64,000 bases of DNA from Camellia lanceoleosa (Eukaryota > Streptophyta > Magnoliopsida > Ericales > Theaceae). Position numbers and translations under genes: made by a program. Numbering within the stretch: the first letter of the stretch is position 1; each line of letters begins with the position of its first letter. Location of the stretch: contig CM045761.1 in the NCBI GenBank assembly GCA_025200525.1, positions 206,915,870 to 206,979,869 on the forward strand. The letters run 5' to 3'. Positions 25,101-38,840 of this stretch are shown here, piece by piece. Under the pieces are notes generated by a model. That model made no database searches. It had not been told where the DNA came from and worked only from the letters and a program-made list of their open reading frames with translations.

Positions 25101-27170
25101 TTTATCACTCGCGCTATTTTGCGCATCGCACTGTTTTGTGCAGTTTACACTCGCGCTATTTTGCGCATCGCACTGTTTTGTGCCGTTCACACTCGCGCTT
25201 TGTTGCGTATCGCACTATTTTGTGCAGTTTACACTCGCACTATTTTGCGCATCGCACTTTTTGTGCCGTTCACACTCGCTCGTATTTGCGATCGCCTTTG
25301 TGTTGTCGCGATTTACAATCGTGCTATTTTCGCGCGCCATTGTTTTGTGCGATTTATCACACGATTTTCGCCGCCTGCTTTTTGTCGCGATACTACTTTC
25401 CCGCGCCGCGTTTATTCGCGATTCACACTCGAGCAATGTTGTGCATCGCACTGTTTTGTGCAGTTTACACTCGCGATATTTTGCGCATCGCACTGTTTTG
25501 TGCAGTTTATCACTCGCGCTATTTTGTGCATCGCATTTTTTTGTGCAGTGGACACTCGAGCTATTTTGCGCATCGCACTGTTTTGTCCAGTTCACACTTG
25601 CGCTATGTTGCGCATCGCACTGTTTTGTGCTGTTTACGCTCGCGCTATTTTGCGCATCGCACTGTTTTGTGCAATTGACAATCGCGCTATTTTGCGCATC
25701 GCCTTTATTTGTGCGATTCCGCTCGCGCTATGTTGCGCATCTTACTGCTTTGTGCATTTTACACTCGCGCTATTTTGCGCATCGCACTGTTTTGTGCAGT
25801 TCACACTCGCGCTATGTTGCGCATCGCACTATTTTGTGCAGTTTGCACTCGCGTTATTTTGCACATCGCACAATTTTGTGCAGTTTATCACTCGGTCTAT
25901 TTTGCGCATCGCACTGTTTTGTGCAGTTTACCCTGGCACTATGTTGCGCATCGCACTGTTTTGTGCAGGTTATCACTCGTGCTATTTTGCGCATCGCACT
26001 GTTTTGTGCAGTTGACACTCGCGCTACTTTCCGCATCGCACTGTTTCGTGCAGTTCACACTCGCGCAATGTTGCGCATCGCACTGTTTTGTGCAGTTTAC
26101 ACTCGCGATATTTTGCGCATCGCACTATTTTGTGCAGTTTATCACTCGCGCTATTTTGTGCATCGCACTGTTTTGTACAGTTGACACTCGCGCTATTTTG
26201 CGCATCGCATTGTTTTCTGCAGCATATCAGTCGTGCTATTTTGCGCATCGCACTGTTTTGTGCAGTTGACACTCGCGCTATTTTCGGCATCGCACTGTTT
26301 TGTGCAGTTGACATTCGCGCTATTTTGCGCATCGTACTGTTTTGTGCTGTTCACACTCGCGCTATTTCGAGCTTCGCACTGTTCTGTGCAGTTTATCACT
26401 CCCGCTATTTTGCGCATCGCACTGTTTTTTGCAGTTGACACTCGCGCTATTTTGCGCATCGCACTGTTTTGTGCAGTTTATCACTCGCGCTATTTTACGC
26501 ATCGCACTGTTTTGTGCAGTTGACGCTCACGCCGTTCTGCACTTCGCACTGTTTTGTGCAGTTTGTCACTTGCGATATTTTGCGCATCACTTTGTTTTGT
26601 GCAGTTTGCACTCGCGCTATTTTGCGCATCGCAATGTTTTCTGCAGCATATCAGTCGTGCTATTTTGTGCATCGCACTGTTTTGTACAGTTGACAGTCGC
26701 GCTATTTTGCGCATTACACTGTTTTGTGTAGCTTATCATTTGCGATATTTTGCGCTCCGCACTGTTTTGTGCAGTTGACCCTCGCGCTATTTTGCGTATC
26801 GTAGTGTTTTGTGCAGTTCACACTCGCGCTATGTTGCGCATCGCACTGTTTTGTGATGTTTATACTGGTGCTATTTTGCGCATCGCACTGTTTTGTGCAG
26901 TTTATCACTCGGGCTATTTTGCGCATCGCACTGTTCTGCGCAGTTTATCACTCGCGCGACTTTGCGCAGCGCACTGTTTCGTGCAGTTCACACTCGCGCA
27001 ATCTTGCGCATCGCACTGTTTTGTGCAGTTTATCACTTGCACTATTTTGTGCATCGCACTCTTTTATACAGTTGACACTCGTGCTATTTTGCGCATCGCA
27101 CTGTTTTGTGCAGTTTATCACTGGTGCTATTTTGCGCATCGCACTGTTTTGTGCAGTTGACCCTTGCGCT
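22190..27170 (+). repeat. Homogeneous type A satellite core with higher-order repeats
   Basis: About 115 monomers with very high identity. Linker order TTGAC, TTCAC (followed by CTATGTTG), TTTAC, TTTATC recurs. TTCACACTCGCGCTATGTTG sites at about 22755, 22881 and 23050 are 126 and 169 bp apart. A longer block marked by TCGAGCTGTGTTGCG and TTTTCTGCAGGTTACAC occurs at 23561 and again at 24774 (1213 bp apart), nearly identical over at least 240 bases. Confidence 0.85.
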
Positions 27171-30100
27171 ATTTTGCGCGCCTCGCTTTTTGTGTAGTTT
27201 ACACTGCGTGCTTTTTTCGCATCGACTATTTTCTGCGATTTATCACTCGCTATTTTGCGCGATCGCCGCTTTGTGCGATTTTTCACTCACGCTATTTTGC
27301 GCGTCACACTTTTTGTGCAGTTCACAATCGTGCTATTTTACGCATCGCACTATTTTGTGCAGTTCACACTCGCACTATTTTGCGCGTCGCGACCGCTTGT
27401 GCATCGCCTTTGTTTTGTGCCGTTTACACTCGCGCTATTTTGCGCGATCGCCTTTATTTTCTGCACTTTATCACTCGCCCTATTTTGTGCATCGCCTTTG
27501 TTTTATCTGATTGACACTCGTGCTATTTTGCGATCGCCTTTGTTTTGGCGCATTTATCACCGGGCGCTTATTTTGCGCGATCGCCTTTGTTTTGTGCGAT
27601 TGACCCTCGCGCTATTTTGCGATCGCATTGTTTTGTCTTTCACACTCGCGCTATTTTGCGCATCGCCTGCTTTTGTCTTGTTTATCACTACGCCCTATTT
27701 TGCGATCACCTTTGTTTTGTGCGCTTGACACTCGCACTATTTTGCGCGATCGCCTTTGTTTTGTGCGATTCACACTCGATTGTTGATCGCGATCGTCGCT
27801 CTGCAGGTTACACTCGCCCTATTTTGTGCATCGCACTGTTTCGTACAGTTGACACTAGCACTATAGTGCGCATCGCACAGTTTTGTGCAGTTCACACTCG
27901 CGCTATGTTGCGCATCGCACTGTTTTGTGCAGTTTACAATCGCGCCATTTTGCGCCTCGTACTGTTTTGTGCTGTTTATCCCTCGCGCTATTTTGCGCAT
28001 CGCCGCTTTATTTTGTGCGATTCACACTTCTTGTGATGTTGCGCATCGCACCGTTTGCAGTTTACACTCGCGCTATTTTGCGCATCGCACTGTTTTGTGC
28101 AGTTTATCACTCGCGCTATTTTGCGCATCGCATTGTTTTGTGCAGTTGACACTCGCGCTATTTTGCGCATCGCACTGTTTTGTGCAGTTCACACTCGCAC
28201 TATGTTGCGCATCGCACTGTTTTGTGCAGTTTACACTCGCGCTATTTTGCGCATCGCACTGTTTTGTGCAGTTCACACTCGCGCTATGTTGCGCATCGCA
28301 CTGTTTTGTGCAGTTCACACTCGCGGTATTTTGCGCATCGCACTGTTTTGTGCAGTTCACACCCGCTCTATGTTGCGCATCGCACTGTTTTGTGCAGTTT
28401 ACACCCGTGCTATTTTGCGCATCGCACTGTTTTGTGCAGTTTATCACTTGCGCTATTTTGCGCATCGCATTTTTTTGTGCAGTTGACACTCGCGCTATTT
28501 TGCGCATCGCACTGTTTTGTGCAGTTCACACTCGCGCTATGTTGGGCATCGCACTGTTTTGTGCAGTTTACGCTCGCGCTATTTTGCGCATCGCACTGTT
28601 TTGTGCAATTGACAATCGCGCTATTTTGCGCATCGCACTGTTTTGTGCAGTTCACACTCGCGCTATGTTGCGCATCGCACTGTTTTGTGCATTTTACACT
28701 CGTGCTATTTTGCGCATCGCACTGTTTTGTGCAGTTCACACTCGCGCTATTTTGCGCATCGCACTGTTTTGTGCAGTTTACACTCGCGCTATTTTGCGCA
28801 TCGCACTGTTTTGTGCAGTTTATCACTCGGGCTATTTTGCGCATCGCACTGCTTTGTGCAGTTTACCCTAGCGCTATGTTGCGCATCACACTGTTTTGTG
28901 CAGGTTATCACTCGTGCTATTTTGCGCATCGCACTGTTTGGTGCAGTTGACACTCGCGCTACTTTCCGCATCGCACTGCTTCATGCAGTTCACCCTCGCG
29001 CAATGTTGCGCATCAAACTGTTTTGTGCAGTTTATCACTCGCGCTATTTTGTGCCTCGCCGCTTTTGTCTGATTGACACTTGCGCTTATTTTGCGATCAT
29101 CGCTTTTCGCGGATATCAAGAGTGCTAATTTACGCATCGTACTGTTTTGTGTTGTTGACACTCGCGCTTATTTTGGCGATCGCACCGCTTTGCTGCGATT
29201 CACTCGCGCTATGTTGCGCGCGTCTTTATTTTGTGCGATTTACACTTGCGCTTATTTTGCGCGTCTTTGCTTTTGTGAAGTTTATCACTCGTGCTGTTTT
29301 GCGCGATCGCCTTTATTTGTGCGGTTTATCACTCGCTTATTTTGGCGATCGTGACCGCTTTTTGTAGTTTACCCTGGCACTATGTTGCGCATCACAATGT
29401 TTTGTGCAGTTTATCACTCGCGCTATTTTGCGCATCGGACGGTTTTGTGCAGTTGACACTCGCGCTACTTTGCGGATCGCACTGTTTTGTGCAGTTCAAA
29501 GTAGCGCTATGTTGCGCATCTCACTGTTTTGTGCAGTTTATCACTCGCGCTATTTTGCGCATCGCACTTTCTTGTGCAGTTGACACTCGTGCTATTTTGC
29601 GCATCGCACTGTTTTGTGCAGTTGACACACGCGCTATTTTGCGCATCGCACTGTTTTGTGCAGTTTATACTCGCACTATTTTGCGCATTGCACTGTTCTG
29701 TGCAGTCTATCACTCCCGCTATTTTGCGCATCGCACAGTTTTTCGCAGTTGACACTAGCGCTATTTTGCGCATCTCACTGCTTTGTGCAGTTTATCACTC
29801 GCGCTATTTTACGCATCGCACTGTTTCGTGCAGTTGACATTCACGCCGTTTTGCGCTTCGCACTGTTTTGTGCAGTTTGTCACTTGCGATATTTTGCGCA
29901 TCGCATTGTTTTGTGCAGTTTACACTCGTGCTATTTTGCGCATCGCACTATTTTGTGCTGTTTACACTCGCGCTATTTTGCGCAGTGTGCTGTTTTGTGC
30001 AGTTTATCAATCGCGCAATTTTGCGCATCGCACTGTTTTGTGCTGTTTACCCTGCCGCTATGTTGCGCATCGCACAATTTTTAGCAGTTTATCACTCGCG

Positions 30101-33100
30101 CTATTTTAGGCATCGTACTGTTTTGTGCAGTTGACACTCGCGCTATTTTGCGCATCGCAGTGTTTTGTGCAGTTCACACTCGCGCTATTTTGCGCTTCGC
30201 CGCCTTTGATACGCGCTTTATCACTCCCGCTATTTTGCGCGATCGCCTTTGTTTTTTGCGATTGACGCCGCGCTATTTTGCGATCGTGACCGCTTTTGTC
30301 GTTTATCGCTCGCGCTATTTTGCGCATCGCACTGTTTTGTGCCGTTGCGACTCGTGCCATTTTGCATATCGCACTGTTTTGTGCAGTTTATCACTTGCGC
30401 AATTTTGTCCATCGCATTATTTTGTGCTTTTTACACACGCGCTATTTTGCGCATCGCACTATTTTGTGCAGTTTATCACTCGCGCAATTTTGCGCATCGC
30501 ACTGTTTTGTGCAGTTTACACTCGCGCTATTTTGCGCATCGCACTGTTTTGTGCAGTTTACCCTGGCGCTATGTTGCGCATCGCACTGTTTTGTGCAGTT
30601 TACACTCGCGCTATTTTGCGCATCGCACTGTTTTGTGCAGTTGACACTCGCGCTACTTTGCGCATCGCACTGTTTCGTGCAGTTCACACTCGCGCAATGT
30701 TGCGCATCGCACTGTTTTGTGCAGTTTACACTCGCGCTATTTTGCGCATCGCACTGTTTTGTGCAGTTTATCACTCGCGCTATTTTGTGCATCGCACTGT
30801 TTTGTACAGTTGACAGTCGCGCTATTTTGCGCATCGCACTGTTTTGTGCAGCTTATCACTCGCGCTATTTTGCGCATCGCACTGTTTTGTGCAGTTGACC
30901 CTCGCGCTATTTTGCGCATCGCACTGTTTTGTGCAGTTCACACTCGCGCTATGTTGCGCATCGCACTGTTTTGTGAATTTTACACTTGTGTTATTTTGCG
31001 CATCGCACTGTTTTGTGCAGTTTATCACTCGGGCTATTTTGCGCATCGCACTGTTTTGTGCAGTTTATCACTCGGGCTATTTTGCGCATCGTACTGTTTT
31101 GTGCAGTTGACACTCGCGCTATTTTGCGCATCGCACTATTTTGTGCAGTTCACACTCGCGCTATGCTGCCCATCGCACTGTTTTGTGCAGTTTACACTCG
31201 CGCTATTTTGCGCATCGCACTGTTTTGTGCAGTTGACACTCGCGCTACTTTGCGCATCCCACTGTTTCGTGCAGTTCACACTCGCGCAATCTTGCGCATC
31301 GCACTATTTTGTGTAGTTTACAACCGCGCTATTTTGCGCATCGCACTGTTTTGTGCAGTTTATCACTCGCACTATTTTATGCATCGCACTGTTTTGTGCA
31401 GTTCACACTCGCGCTATGTTGCGCATCGCACTGTTTTGTGCAGTTTACGCTCGCGCTATTTTGCGCATCGCACTGTTTTGTGCAATTGACAATCGCGCTA
31501 TTTTGCGCATCGCACTGTTTTGTGCAGTTCACACTCGCGCTATGTTGCGCATCGCACTGTTTTGTGCATTTTACACTCGCGCTATTTTGCGCATCGCACT
31601 GTTTTGTGCAGTTCACACTCGCGCTATGTTGCGCATCGCACTGTTTTGTGCAGTTTACACTCGCGCTATTTTGCGCGACCGCCTTTATTTTGTGCGCTTT
31701 ATCACTCCGGGCTATTTTGCGATCGCTACTGCTTTTGTGCATTTACTCGGGCGCTATGTTGCGATCGTGACCGCTTTTGTGCAGGTTATCACTCGTGCTA
31801 TTTTGCGCATCGCACTATTTTGTGCAGTTGACACTCGCGCTACTTTCCGCATCGCCCTGTTTCGTGCACTTCACACTCGCGCAATGTTGCGCATCGCACT
31901 GTTTTGTGCAGTTTACACTTACGATATTTTGCGCATCGCACTGTTTTGTGCAGTTTATCACTCGCGCTATTTTGTGCATCGCACTGTTTTGTACAGTTGA
32001 CACTCGCGCTATTTTGCGCATCGCACTGTTTTCTGCGGCATATCATTCGTGCTATTTTGCGCATCGCACTGTTTTTGTGCAGTTGACCCTCGCGCTATTT
32101 TGCGCATCGCACTGCTTTGTGCAGTTCACACTCGCGCTATGTTGCGCATCGCACTGTTTTGTGGAGTTTATACTCGCGCTATGTGCGTATCGCACTGTTC
32201 TATGGAGTTTATCACTCCCGCTATTTTGCGCATCGCACTGTTTTTTGCAGTTAACACTCGCGCTATTTTGCGCATCTCACTGTTTTGTGCAGTTTATCAC
32301 TCGCACTATTTTACGCATCGCACTGTTTTGTGCAGTTGACCCTCACGCCATTTTGCGCATCGCACTGTTTTGTGCAGTTTGTCACTTGCGATATTTTGCG
32401 CATCGCATTGTTTTGTGCAGTTTATCAATCGCGCAATTTTGCGCATCGCACTGTTTTGTGCAGCATATCAGTCGCGCTATTTTGTGCATCGCACTGTTTT
32501 GTACAGTTGACAGTCGCGCTATTTTGTGCATTACACTGTTGTGTGCAGATTATCACTCGCGCTATTTTGCGCTTCGCACTGTTTTGTGCAATTTGTCACT
32601 TGCGATAATTTGCGCTCCGCACTGTTTTGTGCAGTTCACCCTCGCGCTATTTTGCGTATCGTAGTGTTTTGTGCAGTTCACATTCGCGCTATGTTGCGCA
32701 TCGCACTGTTTTCTGATGTTTATACTGGTGCTATTTTGCGCATCGCACTGTTTTGTGCAGTTTATCACTCGGGCTATTTTGCGCATCGCCTTGACCGTTT
32801 CAAGGCTTTATCACTTTCGCGACTTTGCGCAGCCTTTTTTTCGCGCGATTTCACACTCGCGCAATCTTGCGCGTCGCACTATTTTGTGCAGTTTATCCCT
32901 CGCACTATTTTGTGCATCGCACTGTTTTGTACAGTTCACATTCGCTCTATTTTGCGCGCGCCTTTGTTTTGTGCGATTTATCACTGGCGCTATTTTGCGA
33001 TCGCCGCTTTTTGTGCGATTGACCCTCGCGCTATTTTGCGCGTTGTAATCGCTTTACACTCGTCTTTGTTTTGCGCATCGCAACCTTTTGCGTAGTTTAT

Positions 33101-35503
33101 CACTCGCGCTGTTTTGCGCATCGCCCGCTCTTGTGCGATTTATCACTCCGGGCTATTTTGCGCGACCGCCTTTTGTGCGATTGATCGCGCTATTTTTCGT
33201 ATCGCACTGTTCTGTGCAATTCACACTCGCGCTATTTTGCGCATCGTGACTGCTTTTGTCGCTTTGTCACTCGCCCTATTTAGCGCGATCGCCTTTGTTT
33301 TGCGCGATTTATCACTCGCGCTGTTTTGTGCATCGCCTTTGTTTTGTATCTGATTGCTGATCGCGCTATTTTGCGCATCGCACTGTTTTGTGCAGTTGAC
33401 CCTCGTGCTATTTTGCGCATCGCACTATTTTGTGCAGTTGACACTCGTGCTACTTTGCGCATCGCACTGTTTCGTGCAGTTCGCACTCGCGCAATCTTGC
33501 GCATCGCACTGTTTTGTGCCGTTTACACTCGCGCTATTTTGCGCATCGCACTGTTTTGTGCAGTTTATCACTCGCCCTATTTTGTGCATCGCACTGTTTT
33601 GTACAGTTGACACTCGTGCTATTTTGCGCATCGCACTGTTTTGCGCAGTTTATCACTGGCGCTATTTTGCGCATCGCACTGTTTTGTGCAGTTGACCCTC
33701 GCGCTATTTTGTGCATCGCACTGCTTTGTGCAGTTCACACTCGCGCTATGTTGCGCATCGCACTGTTTTGTGCAGTTTATACTCGCGCTATTTTGCGCAT
33801 CGCACTGTTCTGTGCAGTTTATCACTCCCGCTATTTTGCGCATCGCACTGTTTTTTGCAGTTGACACTCGCGCTATTTTTCGCATCTCACTGTTTTGTGC
33901 AGTTTATCACTCGTGCTATTTTACGCATCGCACTGTTTTGTGCAGTTGACGCTCACGCCGTTTTGCGCTTCGCACTGTTTTGTGCAGTTTGTCACTTGCG
34001 ATATTTTGCGCATCGCATTGTTTTGTGCAGTTTGCACTCGCGCTATTTTGCGCATCGCAATGTTTTCTGCGGCATATCAGTCGGTCTATTTTGTGCATCG
34101 CACTGTTTTGTACAGTTGACAGTCGCGCTATTTTGCGCATTACACTGTTTTGTGCAGCTTATCACTCACGCTATTTTGCGCTTCGCACTGTTTTGTGCAG
34201 TTTGTCACTTGCGATATTTTGCGCTCCGCACTATTTTGTGCAGTTGACCCTCGTGCTATTTTGCGTATCGTAGTGTTTTGTGCAGTTCACACTCGCGCTG
34301 TGTTGCGCATCGCACTGTTTTGTGATGTTTACACTGGTGCTATTTTGCTCATCGCACTGTTTTGTGCAGTTTATCACTCGGGCTATTTTGTGCATCGCAT
34401 TGTTTTGTGCAGTTTATCACTCGCGCGACTTTGCGCATCGCATTGTTTCGTGCAGTATACACTCGCGCAATCTTGCGCATCGCACTGTTTTGTGCAGTTT
34501 ATCACTTGCACTATTTTGTGCATCGCACTCTTTTATACAGTTGACACTCGTGCTATTTTGCGCATCGCACTGTTTTGTGCAGTTTATCACTGGCGCTATT
34601 TTGCGCATCGCACTGTTTTGTGCAGTTGACCCTCGGGCTATTTTGCGCGTTGCACTGTTTTGTGCAGTTTACACTCGTGCTGTTTTGCGCATCGCACTGT
34701 TTTCTGCAGTTTATCACTCGCGCTATTTTGCGCATCGCACTGTTTTGTGCAGTTTATCACTCGGGCTATTTTGCGCATCGCACTGTTTTGTGCAGTTGAC
34801 ACTCGCGCTATTTTTCACATCGCACTATTTTGTGCAGTTCACACTCGCGCTATTTTGCGCATCGCCTTTATTTTGTCTTTGTTTATCACTCGCCTATTTT
34901 GCGATCGCCTTTGTTTTGTGCGCTTTATCACTCGCGCTATTTTGTGATCGCCTTTGTTTTGTGCGATTGACCTCGCGCTATTTTGCGCTTCGCCCCGTTC
35001 TGTGCAATTGACACTCGTGCTATTTTGCGCGATCGCGACCGCTTGCAGTGCTCACACACGCGCAATCTTGCGATCGTGACCGCTTTTGTGCCGCTTACGC
35101 TCGCGCTTATTTTGCGCGATCGCGACCGCTTTTGTGCAGTTTATCACTCGCCCTATTTTGTGCATCGCACTGTTTTGTACAGTTGACACTCGTGCTATTT
35201 TGCGCATCGCACTGTTTTGCGCAGTTTATCACTAGCGCTATTTTGCGCATCGCACTATTTTATGCAGTTAACCCTCGCGCTATTTTGCGCATCGCACTGT
35301 TTTGTGCAGTTGACACTTGCGCTATTTTGCGCATCGCACTATTTGTGCAGTTCACACTCGCGCTATTTTGCGCATCGCACTGTTTTGTGCTGTTTATCAC
35401 TCGCACTATTTTGCGCATCACACTGTTTTGTGCAGTTGACACTCGCGCTATTTTACGCATCGCACTATTTTGTGCAGTTCACACTCGAGCTGTGTTGCGC
35501 ATT

Positions 35504-35508
35504 GCCCT
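35504..35508. repeat. Left target duplication of nested element (GCCCT)
   Basis: GCCCT precedes the LTR, and GCACT follows it at 51245-51249. The uninterrupted satellite blocks at 23561 and 24774 have GCACT here, so the left copy has mutated once. Confidence 0.75.
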
Positions 35509-36666
35509 TGTAGCACGTCCGCGAGGGACCTCGCTACAGTTCGGACTCAATTTTGTGTCGGTTCTAAATCTGAACCAAAGAGTCCAAATCCGGCGAGTCG
35601 TTTGAGAAAACAGATTTTTGAAAAGTAGTGCCAAACATGGACTGCTTTGCCAGATTACAGAGTCGCCACCTAAATATTTAAAATGGGAAATTTAGGAAAC
35701 CCTGACTCTGTGCCGAAGGCCACGTGTCCGTCATCACCAAAGTGGTCTTGGCTCGGGAGCTTGGGTACGATCGGGGAAGGTCAGCTATGAGCACCCCCTT
35801 TCGCCCGGTCCGAAGACCGGCCTCTACTAACCGTGATATCCGATTTTGAAAACTTTACATGTTCTTGTTTCGGTTATTAACCTAGAATTACTATGTGATG
35901 CGCACAACACAAAAGTATAGACTAGATTGCCTAACTTGGAAATAAACATTGCATATCCGTTTGTTTTGAAAATGCTTTGGAATTTGCTACTCGCAAGTAG
36001 GCTAAAATACGGATTTCAACGAGTTTTCCAACTCAGGCAATCCAACCTCCACCCACAGGCATTCAAACAGTAATATCACATAAGCACTTAGCCGCATGGC
36101 AAGCATACTGTCATGGCAACATTCACACGCATGCGATATGCTAAAGCATAAATACTTACATTGTACTCCGTGCCAAAAACAGTAACCCGGTTAGCAAACA
36201 TGCATGACCTAGTTCATGTTTAAGTGGCTAATGCAACACAGGCAGGGATGTAATCTAGACAGGCTCGGCTACCCTAAACATGGCACATGAAATGCAGTAA
36301 CTACCACGTATTCAATTTGGAATTGAAAGTACGATGCAGTTTGCATGATGTGCCGAGCCTGATGCATGTAAACAAATGCATGGATGCACGCATGCATAGC
36401 ATAAGGTATGCTAAAATAAGTATGCCCTAATCTACCAGCGAAAGCAAGTAAATAAAAGGGAGAAAGAAATGGGGATTGGAAGACATACACCCACTCACTC
36501 ACACTTATTACAAATGCGCCCTCACTCGGAGGGACCGAAAGAATATACAAAACTGAATAACTAATTAACTACGCAAGCTAATTAATTATTACAAATCAAC
36601 TAAATTAATTAAATAAAATAATTAATCTAATTAAACAGTAAATCGCCTCGGGATGAGGGCCAAATG

Positions 36667-36715
36667 CAGCGCGTGCTCGGGACTGGTTCGGAACCGCACT
36701 GCCATGCACGGATTG
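36667..36715. other. Patch where the two LTRs disagree strongly
   Basis: Left LTR has GCAGCGCGTGCTCGGGACTG, while the right (about 48658-48706) has GCGTGGCGTTTCGGATCGG. Flanking sequence is almost identical. The difference is far above the background between the LTRs. Confidence 0.7.
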
Positions 36716-38199
36716 CCTCTGTTTCCCCTGCTATCCTCCTCAGAAAATTGCCAAAGTCCCAGAAGTGCTTCTCAGGGCACTGGGGAGTACCACCGGCCGG
36801 GGTAGAGCACCACCGGCTGCCATATGTGGTCATCGGCACTGAATTGATCCATCGGCTGTCAAATGACTGCCGGTCGGCACTAAATGGTGTCGGCCGGCAC
36901 TTAACACCTGCAGAACCTGCAACTCACAGCAGCAGAGGACAACAACATGCATGGCAATGTGATTCAAGGTATTTATGCACTATACACACCCCTTATCATG
37001 TTATTGACTCAAGGGGGCATGTGCCTCGATTCCCGGACCACCAATCGCGCATTTCCATGCGTGATGGCCCGGAGAACCAAGCATGCAACTTCGATTTCAA
37101 ATGCAATGCAACCAAATAAACGCACAAAAGTGCCCAACCTCTATCACATTTCACTTCAAGAGGCCAAACATGCATGCTCATGTGATGCAACCCTAAGCAT
37201 GTTATCTAGCATGCAACATGGAATATGCAAGCAAGCTAAACATGTTAAGTATGCAACCTAAGAAAAGAGGCATACAAGCCAAGCAATGGAGTGGACTAAA
37301 ACATGAATTAGGCTACTCCTAATTGGCCTAAAATCAGTGGCCAAAGTGCCTAGAAATGGAGACTAAACACACACACACACATGCAAGTGTTATGATCCAA
37401 ACCCAAGGCATAAACATGGCAACTCCCAAGCACACTTGGAGATACCAAACAAGGACAAAGAGCATGCATTGTAAAGCTCTGAAAATCATGTTAAACATGG
37501 TGCCAAACCAACTAACAAAGCAAGCCAAGCAAAGCATACAAATGGTCCAAGCATTTAAGGTAAGCCAATGAGGCTTTGGACTATACTTATGCAAGGCAAT
37601 TAGGGCATGCATTGAACAACCTAAAACAGAGTTTTAGCATGTTAAAACAAAGTCAAAAGGATACTTAGATGGCATCTAAGAAGCTTGAAATCAAAGGCAT
37701 GCAAAATGGCCAAAACATGGAGCATTCAAGACATGCTTTCAAAGCATCAAAGAGGCGACTAAGGTGAGCATACGAGCACACCAAAAGGTCTGAAATAGCA
37801 TACTAGGTGGTTCCAAACTATCTAAAATGAAGCAAACATGACATACTACACATTCATGTTCTTAAGGCCAACAAGCCCAATGCAAAGAGGCTATATGATG
37901 CATGCCAAGATCAACCCAAATGGCTATGGACAGAGCTAAAACATGTCAAAATAAGCATACAAGCTTCATGGATCTAGGCCTAAAACATGCTAGAAAGAAG
38001 GCATACCAACCTAGAGCAAGTTAAGGCAATACAAGGCATTACAAAGCATCTATGCAAAGCATGCAAGGAGTGCTAAAACCAACTTAAAATCATGTTATAA
38101 CATGACAATATAGGCATGAAAAATAAGTCAAACATGCTCAACACACACTCAAGCATGGTGCTCCTTTGGAGGCCAAATATTGCCCTTTGTAAGGACATC

Positions 38200-38284
38200 A
38201 AGGAGAGGGGGTGGCCCTCTCCTTTTGGAGACTTTATGGCACCATCTCCACCACTGAAATCCCTCAAGATTTCAGTGGTGGAGA
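38200..38284 (-). other. Conserved twin hairpins in 3' LTR
   Basis: 38200-38224 pairs AAGGAGAGGG with CCCTCTCCTT. 38245-38284 has a perfect 17-bp stem (TCTCCACCACTGAAATC against its complement) around a 6-base loop. Homologous hairpins are in the solo LTR (3130-3203). In the right LTR the large stem has one mismatch. Confidence 0.65.
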
Positions 38285-38792
38285 GGCCCAAGCACCAAAG
38301 TCTCGGAGCTCTCACAAAATGGCCTAAAATGGGGCCTTTTCAAGGCCTAAGGGTGGTCAAACTTGCCCAAAGTACAAAACACTCTTGATAAACAATAAAG
38401 AGGGTTAAAAAACAGAACTTTTATGTGTTATAGACTAAGCACAAAAACTGTTTTAAACTAGGCAAAAATGGAATGCAAAAATGGGGTAAATAAAGCAAGT
38501 TTCTTACCCTTGAAGCTTTTCTTCACAAATGTTGAAGTTGTTGGTTCCTTGAGCTCCAAACCAGTCAAGAACACTAAGAACAAGCCCTTGGACCCTCAAC
38601 AACCAAAGGAAGGTGAAACACTAGGTGCTTGTGTGCAATAGTATGAACTAAAGCACCTAGTGTACAAAATAAGCAAGGAAAAGAGAGATAGGATAGATAT
38701 AGGATTTCTAACCTAAAACCAGAGCTTCTTCTCTGTCTAAAATGTCTAACTCTCTAATTTTTCTAACCCTTGAGCCAAGAGAAGAGCCTTCT

Positions 38793-38800
38793 CTTGTATA
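38793..38800 (-). promoter_or_regulatory. TATA-like box in 3' LTR
   Basis: TATACAAG on the minus strand, at the position corresponding to CTATAAAAG of the solo LTR (just upstream of the leader). The copy that would drive the element is in the right LTR. Confidence 0.4.
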
Positions 38801-38840
38801 GGCAACCAAAGCTTACAAGTTAAGGCATCCAAGGGCTCAT

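Larger units (their letters stand above)
20251..35508 (+). repeat. 42/43-bp satellite array, middle block (plus orientation)
   Basis: The same satellite in the opposite direction: GCTATTTTGCGCATCGCACT, then TTTTGTGCAG, then linker TTTATCACTCGC, TTGACACTCGC, TTCACACTCGC or TTTACACTCGC. Type A dominates at 22190-27170, 27830-29060, 29380-30190, 30300-31660, 31790-32780, 33360-34860 and 35130-35508. It is interrupted by altered patches at 20251-22190, 25250-25430, 27170-27830, 29060-29380, 31660-31790, 32780-33360 and 34860-35130. The block is cut at 35508 by the LTR element and resumes in phase at 51245. The stop-free frames, the longest being 24505-26184, reflect a unit length divisible by three and not genes. 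Confidence 0.95.

Noticed and set aside
24505..26184. 559-codon open frame (ALFCASHCFVQ-type repeats) and dozens of similar frames on both strands
   Set aside because: The protein repeat is exactly the 14-codon translation of the 42-bp satellite. Frames break or shift at 43-bp units and exist on both strands at once. There is no start context, domain or codon signature of a gene.
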